Assembly: GCF_004770745.1 (NCBI RefSeq)
Contig: NZ_RQGD01000023.1
Location: 62,001 to 126,000 of the forward strand
DNA from: Leptospira ognonensis
GTDB taxonomy: Bacteria; Spirochaetota; Leptospiria; Leptospirales; Leptospiraceae
DNA length: 64,000 nucleotides
Direction: 5' to 3'
A program made the translations under genes and the position numbers. Positions 17,469 to 26,555 of this stretch are shown in pieces (the stretch's first letter is position 1; every line of letters starts with the position of its first letter). The notes under the pieces were generated by a model, which saw nothing but the letters and a program-made list of their open reading frames with translations, made no database searches and was not told the origin of the DNA.

Positions 17469-19487
17469 ATGAAACTGAACCCTGCACAAATGGAAGCTGT
17501 CAATACGGTCGAAGGACCGCTCCTCGTATTTGCGGGGGCTGGTTCAGGAAAAACGCGGGTCATCACGAACCGCATCGGTCATATGATCGAGAACAAACAC
17601 ATCCCAGCGGGCAAAATTGTGGCTCTCTCTTTTACCAACAAATCGGCAAAAGAGATGGCAGAACGATTGCGCAAGATGGTCCCCCGTGAAAAATTAAAAG
17701 GGATCATTCTTTCCACGTTTCACTCGTTAGGGTTAAAAATCTTAAAAGATCATATCACCAAACTTGGTTACCATGAGACGTTTTTACTTTTCAATTCCGG
17801 AGACCAAGAATCCTTTGTCTCCGAACTTTTAAAAATCAAAAAATTAGATCCTAAAAAAATTCCACCTAAAGAAATCCTTCGCAGAATCTCTTATTATAAG
17901 AATACATTGGGAACTGCCAAGAGCCAATCTCTGGACGTGATGGATGAATTCAATTTAATTGCCCAGGAAATGTATCCTTTGTATGAATCTGGTCTAAAGG
18001 AAAAAAATGCTGTCGACTTCGATGATTTGATCTTGTTGCCAAAGCGTCTGTTAGGTGAAATTCCTGAAGTAGCAGAAATTTATCATAAGAAATACCAATA
18101 TTTTATGGTGGATGAATTTCAGGATACAAACCAACTCCAGTATGAGTTTTTATCTCTTTTTCGTGGAAAAAGCGATAATCTTTGTGTAGTGGGCGACGAT
18201 GACCAAAGTATTTACGCATTTCGGGGATCTAACGTAGAACTTATTTTAAATTTTGAAAAAGAATTTCCACAGGCAAAAGTTGTTCGATTGCTTGAAAATT
18301 ATAGATCTACTTCTCCGATCATTGCAGCGGCAAACTCGCTCATCAAAAATAATATAGGAAGAAAAGAAAAAGAACTTTATAGTCGGATCCACTCATCAGA
18401 GTTAGTTGAATATTATGAAACTGCAGATGAAAAAGAGGAGGCTATTTTTGTTGCCAGTCGGATACAAAATTTCCTAATAAAGAATGAGTATAAAGGAAAT
18501 GAGATCGCGATTCTTTTTCGTACCAACTTCCAGTCACGACCTTTCGAAGAGGAACTAAGAAATCGAAATATACCGTATAAGGTAGTCGGTGGCTATAATT
18601 TTTTTGACCGAAAAGAGGTTAGGGATTGCATTTCCTACCTTCGTTATGTGGCAAACCCAAAGGATGATTATTCTCTCCTTCGGATTCTCAATTACCCGAA
18701 ACGTGGGATCGGACCGGGAACGATCCAAAAACTACAAGAAGAAAGCTATCATAGGAACTGCTCACTCTTCGACGTGTTTCTAAAAATCATCGAGGATGTG
18801 GACTACCTGACTGAGGTGAAAACCAAGGTCCGCCAAGAGATCTACCACTTTGTCGAACTCATTGAAACCTTCAAAAAAAAGTTCAGCCTTTCCCCAAAAC
18901 TAGCGCCTGTGCTAAAGGAAATGATCTCCCAAATCGGCTTCGAGCGGGAAATTTCCATGGAGGAATCCGAGGAAAAGGTGATCAAAGCCAGAATTTACAA
19001 TTTGAGTGAGCTTGTGAACATGCTTTCCTACTTCGAGGATGAGGAAGAACGTACAGAAAAGCCAAAATTATTCGATTTTTTGCAAAGATTGGCTCTATTA
19101 ATGGAAGATGAGCCGAAAGAAGAAGAGACGGACCGCAGAATTCAGCTTTTGACCATGCACCAGTCCAAGGGGCTTGAATACGATTTAGTATTTTTAGTGG
19201 GTCTAGAAGAGGGAATTTTACCGAACTCACGTGTTATAGATATTGGAGAAGCTGTCGATGAAGAAAGAAGGCTTCTTTACGTTGGAATGACCCGTCCCAG
19301 ACTCAAATTGTACTTGACTGGGGCTCGTACAAGACGCAAATTTGGGGAACAAATCGGGAGTGCGCCCTCACGATTTTTAGAAGAGCTTTCTCGGGACGCA
19401 GTTCTTTACTTTCCGATGGAAACGAAGGACAAGGAAGCTGAAACTCAAAATTTCCTTGAGGAATTAGAGAAATTAAAGGTATGCTAA
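17469..19487 (+). CDS. UvrD/PcrA/Rep-type ATP-dependent DNA helicase
   Basis: This superfamily 1A 3'-5' helicase acts in repair and replication restart. The start MKLNPAQMEAVNTVEGPLLV holds the Q-motif, followed by FAGAGSGKTRVI (Walker A). Later come FMVDEFQDTNQLQ (motif II), VVGDDDQSIYAFRG (motif III), LENYRSTSPI (IV), TMHQSKGLEYDLVFLVGLEE (V) and EERRLLYVGMTRPR (VI). At 672 residues it is in the Rep/PcrA range. No long acidic or zinc tail is present. Whether it is orthologous to uvrD, rep or pcrA cannot be decided by eye. Its stop overlaps the next lipoprotein start. Confidence 0.93.
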   Translation: MKLNPAQMEAVNTVEGPLLVFAGAGSGKTRVITNRIGHMIENKHIPAGKIVALSFTNKSAKEMAERLRKMVPREKLKGIILSTFHSLGLKILKDHITKLGYHETFLLFNSGDQESFVSELLKIKKLDPKKIPPKEILRRISYYKNTLGTAKSQSLDVMDEFNLIAQEMYPLYESGLKEKNAVDFDDLILLPKRLLGEIPEVAEIYHKKYQYFMVDEFQDTNQLQYEFLSLFRGKSDNLCVVGDDDQSIYAFRGSNVELILNFEKEFPQAKVVRLLENYRSTSPIIAAANSLIKNNIGRKEKELYSRIHSSELVEYYETADEKEEAIFVASRIQNFLIKNEYKGNEIAILFRTNFQSRPFEEELRNRNIPYKVVGGYNFFDRKEVRDCISYLRYVANPKDDYSLLRILNYPKRGIGPGTIQKLQEESYHRNCSLFDVFLKIIEDVDYLTEVKTKVRQEIYHFVELIETFKKKFSLSPKLAPVLKEMISQIGFEREISMEESEEKVIKARIYNLSELVNMLSYFEDEEERTEKPKLFDFLQRLALLMEDEPKEEETDRRIQLLTMHQSKGLEYDLVFLVGLEEGILPNSRVIDIGEAVDEERRLLYVGMTRPRLKLYLTGARTRRKFGEQIGSAPSRFLEELSRDAVLYFPMETKDKEAETQNFLEELEKLKVC

Positions 19488-20176
19488 TGAAACGACTTTA
19501 TCCACTAACCCTACTCACGGTGTTGGCGGTATCAATGGGAAACTGTGCTTCCACGGAAGATTCCGTTCGCACGAGTGCCGGCTCAAAAATCAACACGAGC
19601 TCGCATCTATCCCAGATTGATCAGATTGACAGGGAATTAAAATCCGCACAGACAGAAGAAGCAAAATCTAAATTGCTCCTTGCGAAAGGAAGATTGCAGT
19701 TAGAGCTCGGAAAATATGATGATTCGATCGGCACATTGTCTGCTATCAACGTTGCTAAAAATGCAACTGTGAACACGGGTGAACTGAATTTATATTTGGG
19801 AAAGGCCTACATCGGTAAAAACCAATACTCGAAAGCGATTCTTTATCTCAACCAATCGGAAAAACTGGACAAAGTCTACAATCCGGAACGAAAGAAGCTT
19901 GTGGTGCAATCTCTGGTCGCAGAAAGAGAATATTATCCGGCACTTGCTGCGCTTACAAAAACCTATCATAAAGGAAACCAGAAGAAAGACGAATTCTATT
20001 ATGAAACGGCTGCTAAAACCTATCTAAAAATGGGTTTCGAATATAAGAATTCCAGTTTTTATCAAAAAAGCCTTCAAGTGACCAATATGGGATTAGAAGA
20101 CTTTCCTGAAAATGAGATGCTCAAATCCATCCAAAGGGATTGTTTAGAAGTACTCCAGCCGGACGGTAAGCTCTAA
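19487..20176 (+). CDS. TPR-repeat lipoprotein
   Basis: The ATG at 19487 overlaps the uvrD stop (TAATG) and has AAGG seven bases upstream; an in-frame ATG two codons earlier is less well placed. The product, 229 residues, begins MKRLYPLTLLTVLAVSMGNC, a lipoprotein signal. Residues ~60-215 form tetratricopeptide-like helices (KSKLLLAKGRLQLELGKYDD; NLYLGKAYIGKNQYSKAILY). TPR lipoproteins usually assemble envelope complexes. Its partner is unknown, but the AsmA-like gene follows within 8 bases. Confidence 0.82.
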   Translation: MKRLYPLTLLTVLAVSMGNCASTEDSVRTSAGSKINTSSHLSQIDQIDRELKSAQTEEAKSKLLLAKGRLQLELGKYDDSIGTLSAINVAKNATVNTGELNLYLGKAYIGKNQYSKAILYLNQSEKLDKVYNPERKKLVVQSLVAEREYYPALAALTKTYHKGNQKKDEFYYETAAKTYLKMGFEYKNSSFYQKSLQVTNMGLEDFPENEMLKSIQRDCLEVLQPDGKL

Positions 20177-20183
20177 TCTACTC

Positions 20184-22370
20184 TTGAAGTATCCGCAGTC
20201 CCTCATTTCCGAAAAGGATGTGAGGGCAAACCTCTCCCAATTTCAAAACCTAACTCGTCTTTATAAAAAGCATCTATTTTCAAGCCTGGCTCTTGCTGCC
20301 TTTTTTTTCGTAGTTGTCCTATGCTATTTTGGTTTGGAATACTTTCTAAAAACAAAAAAAGTACCGCTCGTCGCGATCCGGTCCATCGTGACCTCAACGA
20401 TCAATCAAAAAATCGGTAAAGCCGTCGATCTCGGGGTTGTCGATTTTTCTATTCGCGAAGGCCTCATCCTGGAAGATTTAGTAATTTCGAGAGAGGAAGA
20501 TTTTTCGTTCAACACGAATTTACTCAAAGTGAAACGTGTTACCTTCCATCTATCCTCTCTTTTCAGTTCGATCCCTCAGATTGACCGGATAGATTTTTTT
20601 AGTCCTCAACTGACTTTAAATAATGATGAGGCACTTGAGAAAACCTTACTCGAATATTTTAAATCTACGAAGGTCAAAGAAGTCGTATTTCATGATACTC
20701 GTGTTAGCTTTAAGAAAGAAGATATGTCTGTACTTGAATGGAAAGAAGGCTGGGATATTCGATTTTTGCGTAAAAATGGAAAGATCGAAGTCGAGTATGA
20801 TAACGGTATTTATTGGTTACCGAATGCTACGAGAGTCAAAGGTGAGGGCACATTAGCTGAGGCAGATGCGAATCATTTTAAATTTTCTTTACAGTGGAAA
20901 AATTATCCATCAGAGGAAGCACCACTTCTTGTAAGTTATCTTTTCGGATCGAGTATTCAATCTGCAGTTCTGTCAGGTAATGGAAGTTGGGAACGTTCCG
21001 AGAAGGGAGAAGACATCATTAAAGGTGATGTTGAATTTGAAAATTCAAATTTCTTGATCTCGCAGTTGCCAGGTTATGTGGTTAACGGATTAAGGTTTCA
21101 GGAAAAATTTTTATTTCAAGACAATAAAGAAACTCGAGACTATTCCTCTCTCGATTTTCAGCTGAAAATTGAAGACGAAATTTTGAAGGGAAAAGAGAAT
21201 TTACTAAAACGTAAAATTGATTTTAAAGTAGATGATTTAGAGCCTATCTCCTCCCTCTTTATTGATTTAGCAACGAGTGAAGGACTACCACTCGTCGGAA
21301 AGGCTAGAGGCAGTATAGAAATTGATGAAACGGGTGATAAAAACAAATGGTTTAAAGTAAGAGGTGCGATCGCCTTAGAAGATTTGGAATGGCAATCAGA
21401 ACGTTTCTCTTTTCGAAATGGTGTCAGTCAGCTGAACATTGCGGAGGGAAATACTGTGAGTTTAACAGTCAAAGGGGAAGTCTTTGATAAACCAGCAAAC
21501 TTCGATTTGAGTTCAAATCTGGAATGGTCGAGATCCAAAAAAACCGATGGGACTTATTACTATCCGCTAAATTCCAAAACAAAAGCCACTCTCCAAATCC
21601 ATGAACTATTGGCTAAAAACTGGGCTCCGATGTATGATGCTTGGAAAAAGGAAACCTTGGAAGATATAAAAGAGAGGCAAGAAAAGCTGATCCCTGAGGA
21701 ATACTTCTATCAGAAAAAAATTTATAAATACTTTTTGGAAGCGATGAACTTCGATCTAACCCTGTTAGTGAATCATTATTTTCCTTATGAGGGGAGTGCT
21801 AGCAGCGGTGAATTGAAAGGATCGCTCACCATTAAAGATGGGCGATGGAACACTTCACTTTTGCTGCCAAAAACGGGATCAAAGCTTGGTATCTCCTCGT
21901 ATTTTGCGACTAAAACTCCTAATTTTTCATTTACGCTTTTTCTAAATGAGTACCCTTGGAACCGACCATGGACGGATGTTTGCGGAATGAATCTCCTACC
22001 TGAAAGCGTGAATCTTGATTATTCATTTGCAAGCCAAGGCAGTGATTATTATACTTTGGTAAAAGATTCTAGAATCAATTATACGGCAAAACTCGAACGC
22101 GTAAAAGTCGTTGGGAAGGAGCTCTGGACCAAATTGAATTTACCTGAAAAGGCCATACAAGATCCCATCACGCTTGAGTTTACATTAGATCATTATTTCG
22201 ACATGGATTATATGCGGAATTTAAGTTTAACTTCTGCTAGTATTGACTTAAAAGGCTATGCCCAAAATAAAACTGGATATTTTGTATATAACGTCTATGG
22301 ACTGATTGGTGAGGCTCGCGGTAGCTGGACTTTCTCTGAGGAAGAAAATAAACGATGCCAAGTCAAATGA
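20184..22370 (+). CDS. AsmA-like (inner-membrane, bridge-type) protein
   Basis: This 728-residue protein with a TTG start has a cytosolic N-terminus, a single membrane helix at residues ~34-55, and a long periplasmic part rich in beta strands. The region just after the membrane helix (INQKIGKAVDLGVVDFSIRE, then GLILEDLVISREEDF, then FHLSSLFSS) follows the AsmA/DUF748 pattern of a strand-turn describing membrane-distal groove repeats. AsmA-like proteins are implicated in phospholipid transport between membranes. The assignment is by pattern and moderate in strength. It sits between two lipoproteins, overlapping the downstream one. Confidence 0.65.
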   Translation: MKYPQSLISEKDVRANLSQFQNLTRLYKKHLFSSLALAAFFFVVVLCYFGLEYFLKTKKVPLVAIRSIVTSTINQKIGKAVDLGVVDFSIREGLILEDLVISREEDFSFNTNLLKVKRVTFHLSSLFSSIPQIDRIDFFSPQLTLNNDEALEKTLLEYFKSTKVKEVVFHDTRVSFKKEDMSVLEWKEGWDIRFLRKNGKIEVEYDNGIYWLPNATRVKGEGTLAEADANHFKFSLQWKNYPSEEAPLLVSYLFGSSIQSAVLSGNGSWERSEKGEDIIKGDVEFENSNFLISQLPGYVVNGLRFQEKFLFQDNKETRDYSSLDFQLKIEDEILKGKENLLKRKIDFKVDDLEPISSLFIDLATSEGLPLVGKARGSIEIDETGDKNKWFKVRGAIALEDLEWQSERFSFRNGVSQLNIAEGNTVSLTVKGEVFDKPANFDLSSNLEWSRSKKTDGTYYYPLNSKTKATLQIHELLAKNWAPMYDAWKKETLEDIKERQEKLIPEEYFYQKKIYKYFLEAMNFDLTLLVNHYFPYEGSASSGELKGSLTIKDGRWNTSLLLPKTGSKLGISSYFATKTPNFSFTLFLNEYPWNRPWTDVCGMNLLPESVNLDYSFASQGSDYYTLVKDSRINYTAKLERVKVVGKELWTKLNLPEKAIQDPITLEFTLDHYFDMDYMRNLSLTSASIDLKGYAQNKTGYFVYNVYGLIGEARGSWTFSEEENKRCQVK

Positions 22371-22741
22371 ATAAGTATCTAGGGAAAGCGCTCCTTTTTG
22401 TCACATTATGCCTGTTCCTTGGAGGTTGTCATGAAGAGAAAAATCCTGCGGATGTTCCGCCAGATTTAAAAAATATTCCTTCTTTTGCCGGACAGTGGAA
22501 AATACAAGGAATGGAATATGATCCTATGAAAGCAAAACCAGTGAACATTATTTTTTTAGATCCCGAAAATCATAAAGCAATGCTTGGAAATGAGTCTTAT
22601 GATTTGGAACTGGATTCTCTAGGTCTTCGGATAAAGGCAGATGACAGGGAAAATGCTGTGGGATATTTCTTATTTTCAGAAATCAAAGAACACACCTGGG
22701 TCGGAAGTTGGGAAGATAGAGTCATTCGTTTGGCTCGATAA
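22355..22741 (+). CDS. Small lipoprotein, 128 aa
   Basis: The signal reads MNKYLGKALLFVTLCLFLGG ending in GC, a standard lipobox. Two starts are possible: ATG 22355, with GAGGAAG ten bases upstream, or ATG 22367, which overlaps the AsmA-like stop as ATGA. The mature part is a compact ~100-residue domain of beta character (FAGQWKIQGMEYDPMKAKPV; then YDLELDSLGLRIK and HTWVGSWEDRV) that recalls small lipocalin-like folds. No family is assigned. The 3' end overlaps the end of lpxB on the other strand by 20 bases. Confidence 0.75.
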   Translation: MPSQMNKYLGKALLFVTLCLFLGGCHEEKNPADVPPDLKNIPSFAGQWKIQGMEYDPMKAKPVNIIFLDPENHKAMLGNESYDLELDSLGLRIKADDRENAVGYFLFSEIKEHTWVGSWEDRVIRLAR

Positions 22742-23975
22742 GTTCACCATAGAAGTGCGAAATTTCTTTAGCAGCCAAACGGGCACCATTGAGTGTTCCG
22801 AGCTCTCGTTCTTTAGTTTCCTGCAAGATCTTTATAATTTTATTTCGATATTTTCTATTTTCTAGAATTTCCAAAGCTTCTTTTAGAATATACTTCGGTT
22901 TGACTTCGTTTTGTGTGATTTCTCTCGCAACTTCTGTTCCAGATAGTATATTGGCTAGCCCTATATACTTTGATTTAATGAGCAAAGAACCGATCAAGTA
23001 AGTGAATAAGCTAACTTTGTATAGTATGACCATCGGTTTCTCAAAGAAAAGCCCTTCTAATGTGGCAGTTCCTGAAGCAATCAAAAGCAAATCGCTCGCA
23101 CTCATCACTCGAAGAGAACTATCCCAAAGATAATGAATTTTTAGAGTAGGAACTTGCGATTTTAAATTTTCAATTTTCGAGAGTATGAATGGTTCTAGAC
23201 CTTTATTGATATTTGGAAGTAGGAAAACGATTTCCTTCTTTGTCCCTTGGAAGTGTTCATGAAGTAATTTCGCTGTTCCGAGAATCGGATCAATCAGTTT
23301 GCTAATTTCTCCTTTTCTAGAACCAGGTAGCAGTCCTATCACGAATCCTTCACCCATCTCTGGTAAACCTGATGGAAGTGCAGGCTCTTTTTTTAACTTT
23401 TCAGGTATTCGTTTAGTGATCGGATGACCAACAAACTTTGAATTAACGCCGTACTCTTTGTAAATGGACTCTTCGAATTTAAAAAGAGTTAGCATCAAAG
23501 CAATGTGTTCTTTGATATAAAAAATACGCTTAAATTTCCATGCCCAAATTTGAGGAGATACATAAAAAACTGACGGAATTCCGATACCTTTTAGTTCCTT
23601 TGCAAGCCTAAGATTAAATCCAGGATAATCGATTAATATAGCAAATTTAGTCTCTCGTTGTTTTGCTTCCTCAACGATTCGAAACAGAAGTTTCTTTAGA
23701 AAACTATACTTTTTGATGGCTTCGGAAAAACCAATAACCGCGAGTTTTTCCAGCTCTTCTAGAGATTCAAACCCCTGTGCTTCCATATTGACTCCGCCTA
23801 CACCGTAATAGGTGAGCTCGGGTCGTAGATTTTTTAATTCAGAAATTAAATCGCCACCCAGTAAATCACCAGAATGTTCCCCCGTAAAAACGAGAACGTT
23901 TTGATTTTTGTTACTTATATGCTTTTGGGATTTTTTTTTGGCTACCACTGAGACCTCTCGTGCCGTTCGGTCCAT
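22722..23975 (-). CDS. lpxB: Lipid-A-disaccharide synthase
   Basis: LpxB joins lipid X and UDP-2,3-diacylglucosamine to form the lipid A disaccharide at the inner membrane. Family signatures are FTGEHSGDLLGGDLISELK, YGVGGVNMEAQGFESL, VFYVSPQIWAWKFKRI, GHPITKRIP and GLLPGSRKGEISKL, plus SASDLLLIASGTATLEGLF near the end. The start at 23975 overlaps lpxI by 65 bases. A GTG at 23948, with AGAGG five bases before it, removes a poor nine-residue leader and is the better candidate. It is the second gene of the lpxI-lpxB pair, which catalyse successive steps. Confidence 0.95.
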   Translation of the reverse strand: MDRTAREVSVVAKKKSQKHISNKNQNVLVFTGEHSGDLLGGDLISELKNLRPELTYYGVGGVNMEAQGFESLEELEKLAVIGFSEAIKKYSFLKKLLFRIVEEAKQRETKFAILIDYPGFNLRLAKELKGIGIPSVFYVSPQIWAWKFKRIFYIKEHIALMLTLFKFEESIYKEYGVNSKFVGHPITKRIPEKLKKEPALPSGLPEMGEGFVIGLLPGSRKGEISKLIDPILGTAKLLHEHFQGTKKEIVFLLPNINKGLEPFILSKIENLKSQVPTLKIHYLWDSSLRVMSASDLLLIASGTATLEGLFFEKPMVILYKVSLFTYLIGSLLIKSKYIGLANILSGTEVAREITQNEVKPKYILKEALEILENRKYRNKIIKILQETKERELGTLNGARLAAKEISHFYGELIEPNE

Positions 23976-24774
23976 AAACAGCGAAATTTAACTTATTTTT
24001 GGTGGCGTAATCGATAACTTCTTCTGGGTTCACAACAAGCGTTTCACCTTCTCGTATGCATAGCGTTTTGCAACCACTTTCTTTCATGACCTCTAAAGTT
24101 TGCAAACCGATCGTAGGAAGATCGAACCGTTCATCCTGTTTCGTTTTGGCTGATTTACAGACAACAGCTGTTCCCTTCTTTTTGGTGTATTCACCACCTC
24201 TACGGATGGTGGCGTCAGTTCCTTCTACTGCTTCTACAGCAATGATGCTTTCGTCACAGACCACAACCATTTGGCCTACATCCAAATCCGCCATTTTTTC
24301 AGCATAACTCATTCCAAAAGAAATGTCTTTTAACTCATCTTTATCAAACCTTTTTGGAGTGTATCTACCTTCTGGGAGTAAAAGAGATTTTAAGTATATC
24401 TTTTGGGATATGACTTTCACTCCTAGGGTTTCGAATTCATCAGCAATGGCAAGAAAGATAGGATAATCATTGCGATTGATCGTTTTTGCCAGTATCGACA
24501 AGGCCTTCAAATCAAACTTGAGTCCTTGGAATAGAAGATCCTTTCTTACCTTTCCTAACATCAAGATTCTTGAAAGCTTTTCTTGTTTGATGGTTTTTAG
24601 TATTTTTCCAATTTGCGTGATATGTACAGGGATAGTTCTTTTTGCATGTTCTCTTGGCTCAAAGTCGGATTCTTTGAGGCCTAAGAATAAGGGATCCTCA
24701 CCCGAAGCAAGAGCCTCATTCATTCCTATATGAGGGAGTTCTCCGCCTCCAGCAATGATCCCGAGCCTTCCCAT
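23911..24774 (-). CDS. lpxI: UDP-2,3-diacylglucosamine pyrophosphatase LpxI
   Basis: LpxI (DUF1009) hydrolyses UDP-2,3-diacylglucosamine to lipid X, replacing LpxH in several lineages. The opening MGRLGIIAGGGELPHIGMNE, the ALSILAKTI..ND segment, VGQMVVVCDESIIAVEAVEG, TDATIRRGG and VVCKSAKTKQDERFDLPTIG are all typical of the family. The length of 287 is as expected. Its product is a substrate of LpxB, encoded immediately downstream with overlap. The first base of its ATG is shared with the last base of the FmdB-like gene's stop. Confidence 0.95.
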   Translation of the reverse strand: MGRLGIIAGGGELPHIGMNEALASGEDPLFLGLKESDFEPREHAKRTIPVHITQIGKILKTIKQEKLSRILMLGKVRKDLLFQGLKFDLKALSILAKTINRNDYPIFLAIADEFETLGVKVISQKIYLKSLLLPEGRYTPKRFDKDELKDISFGMSYAEKMADLDVGQMVVVCDESIIAVEAVEGTDATIRRGGEYTKKKGTAVVCKSAKTKQDERFDLPTIGLQTLEVMKESGCKTLCIREGETLVVNPEEVIDYATKNKLNFAVYGPNGTRGLSGSQKKIPKAYK

Positions 24775-25070
24775 TACGACCCTTGGCTTGGCGTCTGAGG
24801 CGCTTGGGGTGGTGGTGCCACAGGAGTGGCTTCGTTACTTTTGGCTGATGCCGGAGGCAAGGAAGACGACTCGGATTTGGAGTCAGATTTCTTATAATCG
24901 GTAACGTAAAATCCAGTTCCTTTAAAAATAATCCCTGCGGTTCCAGTAATCATTCGCTCCACTTTACCTTTTTTACCACAGAGACATTCCGTGAGGGCAT
25001 CGTCTTTCATTGACTGAACGTGTTCGAATTGTTTTCCACATGTTTTACATGAATAATCGTAAGTTGCCAT
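24774..25070 (-). CDS. FmdB-family zinc-ribbon protein
   Basis: This 98-residue protein begins MATYDYSCKTCGKQFEHVQS, the characteristic FmdB/putative regulatory zinc ribbon (CxxC), and a second pair comes as CLCG. The middle GIIFKGTGFYVTDYKKSDSK is the family's conserved FKGSGFY(x)TDY block. The tail is a low-complexity Ser/Pro/Ala stretch. FmdB proteins were named as regulators of the fmd operon, but their role is generally unproven. It directly precedes lpxI and shares one base with it. Confidence 0.88.
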   Translation of the reverse strand: MATYDYSCKTCGKQFEHVQSMKDDALTECLCGKKGKVERMITGTAGIIFKGTGFYVTDYKKSDSKSESSSLPPASAKSNEATPVAPPPQAPQTPSQGS

Positions 25071-25085
25071 ATTTCCTCCGTTAGG

Positions 25086-26537
25086 TTAATTTATGCCTGA
25101 TTTAATTTCGAAAAGTAACACTTTGTCCCTGGTCGGGTTTTTTGCCAGTGGCAAACAAATCTCCCAATGTGACTTGCCGGATTGATATGCATCCATGGCG
25201 ATTGGATATGATTTTAAGTTTTGTAGAAGTCCTATGTTTCGTTCTTTCAGACTTCCCACCAGTTTGTCCCCATCTCTAGATTCAATGTATAAAGACAAAT
25301 TTTGCTTTTGATTCCCCTGGTCTAGAATATATCGATTTCGATTGATCCAAATGGATTCATGGTCTAACTCAATTAGGTAAACAGGTTGGTTATTGTCTTT
25401 ATAGCTTAGATTCAGTTCGAGTAGGGGAACAGCTTCTTTGGTAATATCTGTCATGTATGAAAATTCAAAATATTTTTTCTCACCACTTAATTTTTTGCAG
25501 ATCTTTCTAAACTCTTTTGTCTGATTTCCATAAAGTGGAAAGCCTACAGCGCCCGATTCCAAGATTCGTTCTCTCGGAATGTAGGTTCCATAAAATCCTG
25601 GAGGCATTTTTTCTCCGAGCCAACTCACGAAATCAAACCGCTCCTCGCTATCCGTTGTGTTAAAACGATTCTCTAGATCAGAAATGTATTTCTGATTTGC
25701 TGGAATATTTTCTAAAAAGCCAGAGAAGATCCAAGCAGACTTGCTAAGGTGAGGATAGAAACATTGAACGAAGTATCCAGTTTTTCCTGCGACTGTCTCT
25801 GATTGTCCATCTTTCTCAAAACAAAAGGTAGTCTCGGGTATGCTGACTTTTCCTACTTCTTTATTTTCTTTTCCTGGTCCACTTCGTAAATTGACATTCG
25901 TTCCTGAGACTGTGAATAGGTTCTCATAAAACAAAGATAAGCTGGAGCTGGAAAGATAGTGTAAGGTTTCTAAGAGAAATGCGGATTCCAATTCGCCGAT
26001 CGTTTCCATCGGGTATCGGACAATATTCGCAAGCGCCTGACTGTAACCAGCCTCAAGTCCTCTCGGGTCTTCTAAGACTAATTGTAGGAGGTAATGGCTC
26101 ACTTTGTCTTTGGGGATGGGTTTCTGAATGTTTTGAATTTTGGCAATCAGTGATTTTTTGTAATGTATGCCATGTTTTTTGAGTTTTAGAATATAAGGAT
26201 CTTCTATATGATAATAAATTCCAAGAGATGTTTCCCATTCCTTTACAATGAGCTCTGGGTGCTCTTCTTTTAAAAATTTTAATGTGCTCTCTTTGGTTTT
26301 TGTTTCATTCGCTTTTCTTTCAAGCGCTGAGATGGATTGCGAGAGAAGAGAGATACTAAGTTCACTTTCTATCTTTTTTGACGGAGGATACAGATCCAAG
26401 ATTCTTTCAAATTCTGATTTTTGGAAATGACCGTATGCCCGATCTTCCAAATCTCGAAAATCGACGAACAAAAATATTCCAAACGCTACAAGGACCAAAA
26501 GGCAACTCATAGCGAGAAAGACGCGCGAGCGTATCAC
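25086..26537 (-). CDS. Membrane-anchored protein with SH3-like domain
   Basis: This 483-residue protein has one N-terminal membrane segment (residues 6-26) and an exported remainder. Residues ~215-285 contain GTNVNLRSGPGKENKEVGKV and then a Trp-containing end (SAWIFSGFLENIP), a bacterial SH3-type domain as seen in wall- or peptide-binding proteins. The N-terminal third is helical and repeat-like; the C-terminal third is unassigned. The GTNVNLRSGPG motif makes the SH3 call firm. The biological role is unknown. It lies between the TolC-like gene and the FmdB gene on the same strand. Confidence 0.78.
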   Translation of the reverse strand: MIRSRVFLAMSCLLVLVAFGIFLFVDFRDLEDRAYGHFQKSEFERILDLYPPSKKIESELSISLLSQSISALERKANETKTKESTLKFLKEEHPELIVKEWETSLGIYYHIEDPYILKLKKHGIHYKKSLIAKIQNIQKPIPKDKVSHYLLQLVLEDPRGLEAGYSQALANIVRYPMETIGELESAFLLETLHYLSSSSLSLFYENLFTVSGTNVNLRSGPGKENKEVGKVSIPETTFCFEKDGQSETVAGKTGYFVQCFYPHLSKSAWIFSGFLENIPANQKYISDLENRFNTTDSEERFDFVSWLGEKMPPGFYGTYIPRERILESGAVGFPLYGNQTKEFRKICKKLSGEKKYFEFSYMTDITKEAVPLLELNLSYKDNNQPVYLIELDHESIWINRNRYILDQGNQKQNLSLYIESRDGDKLVGSLKERNIGLLQNLKSYPIAMDAYQSGKSHWEICLPLAKNPTRDKVLLFEIKSGIN

Positions 26538-26555
26538 AATGGCGATCCTGGGCGA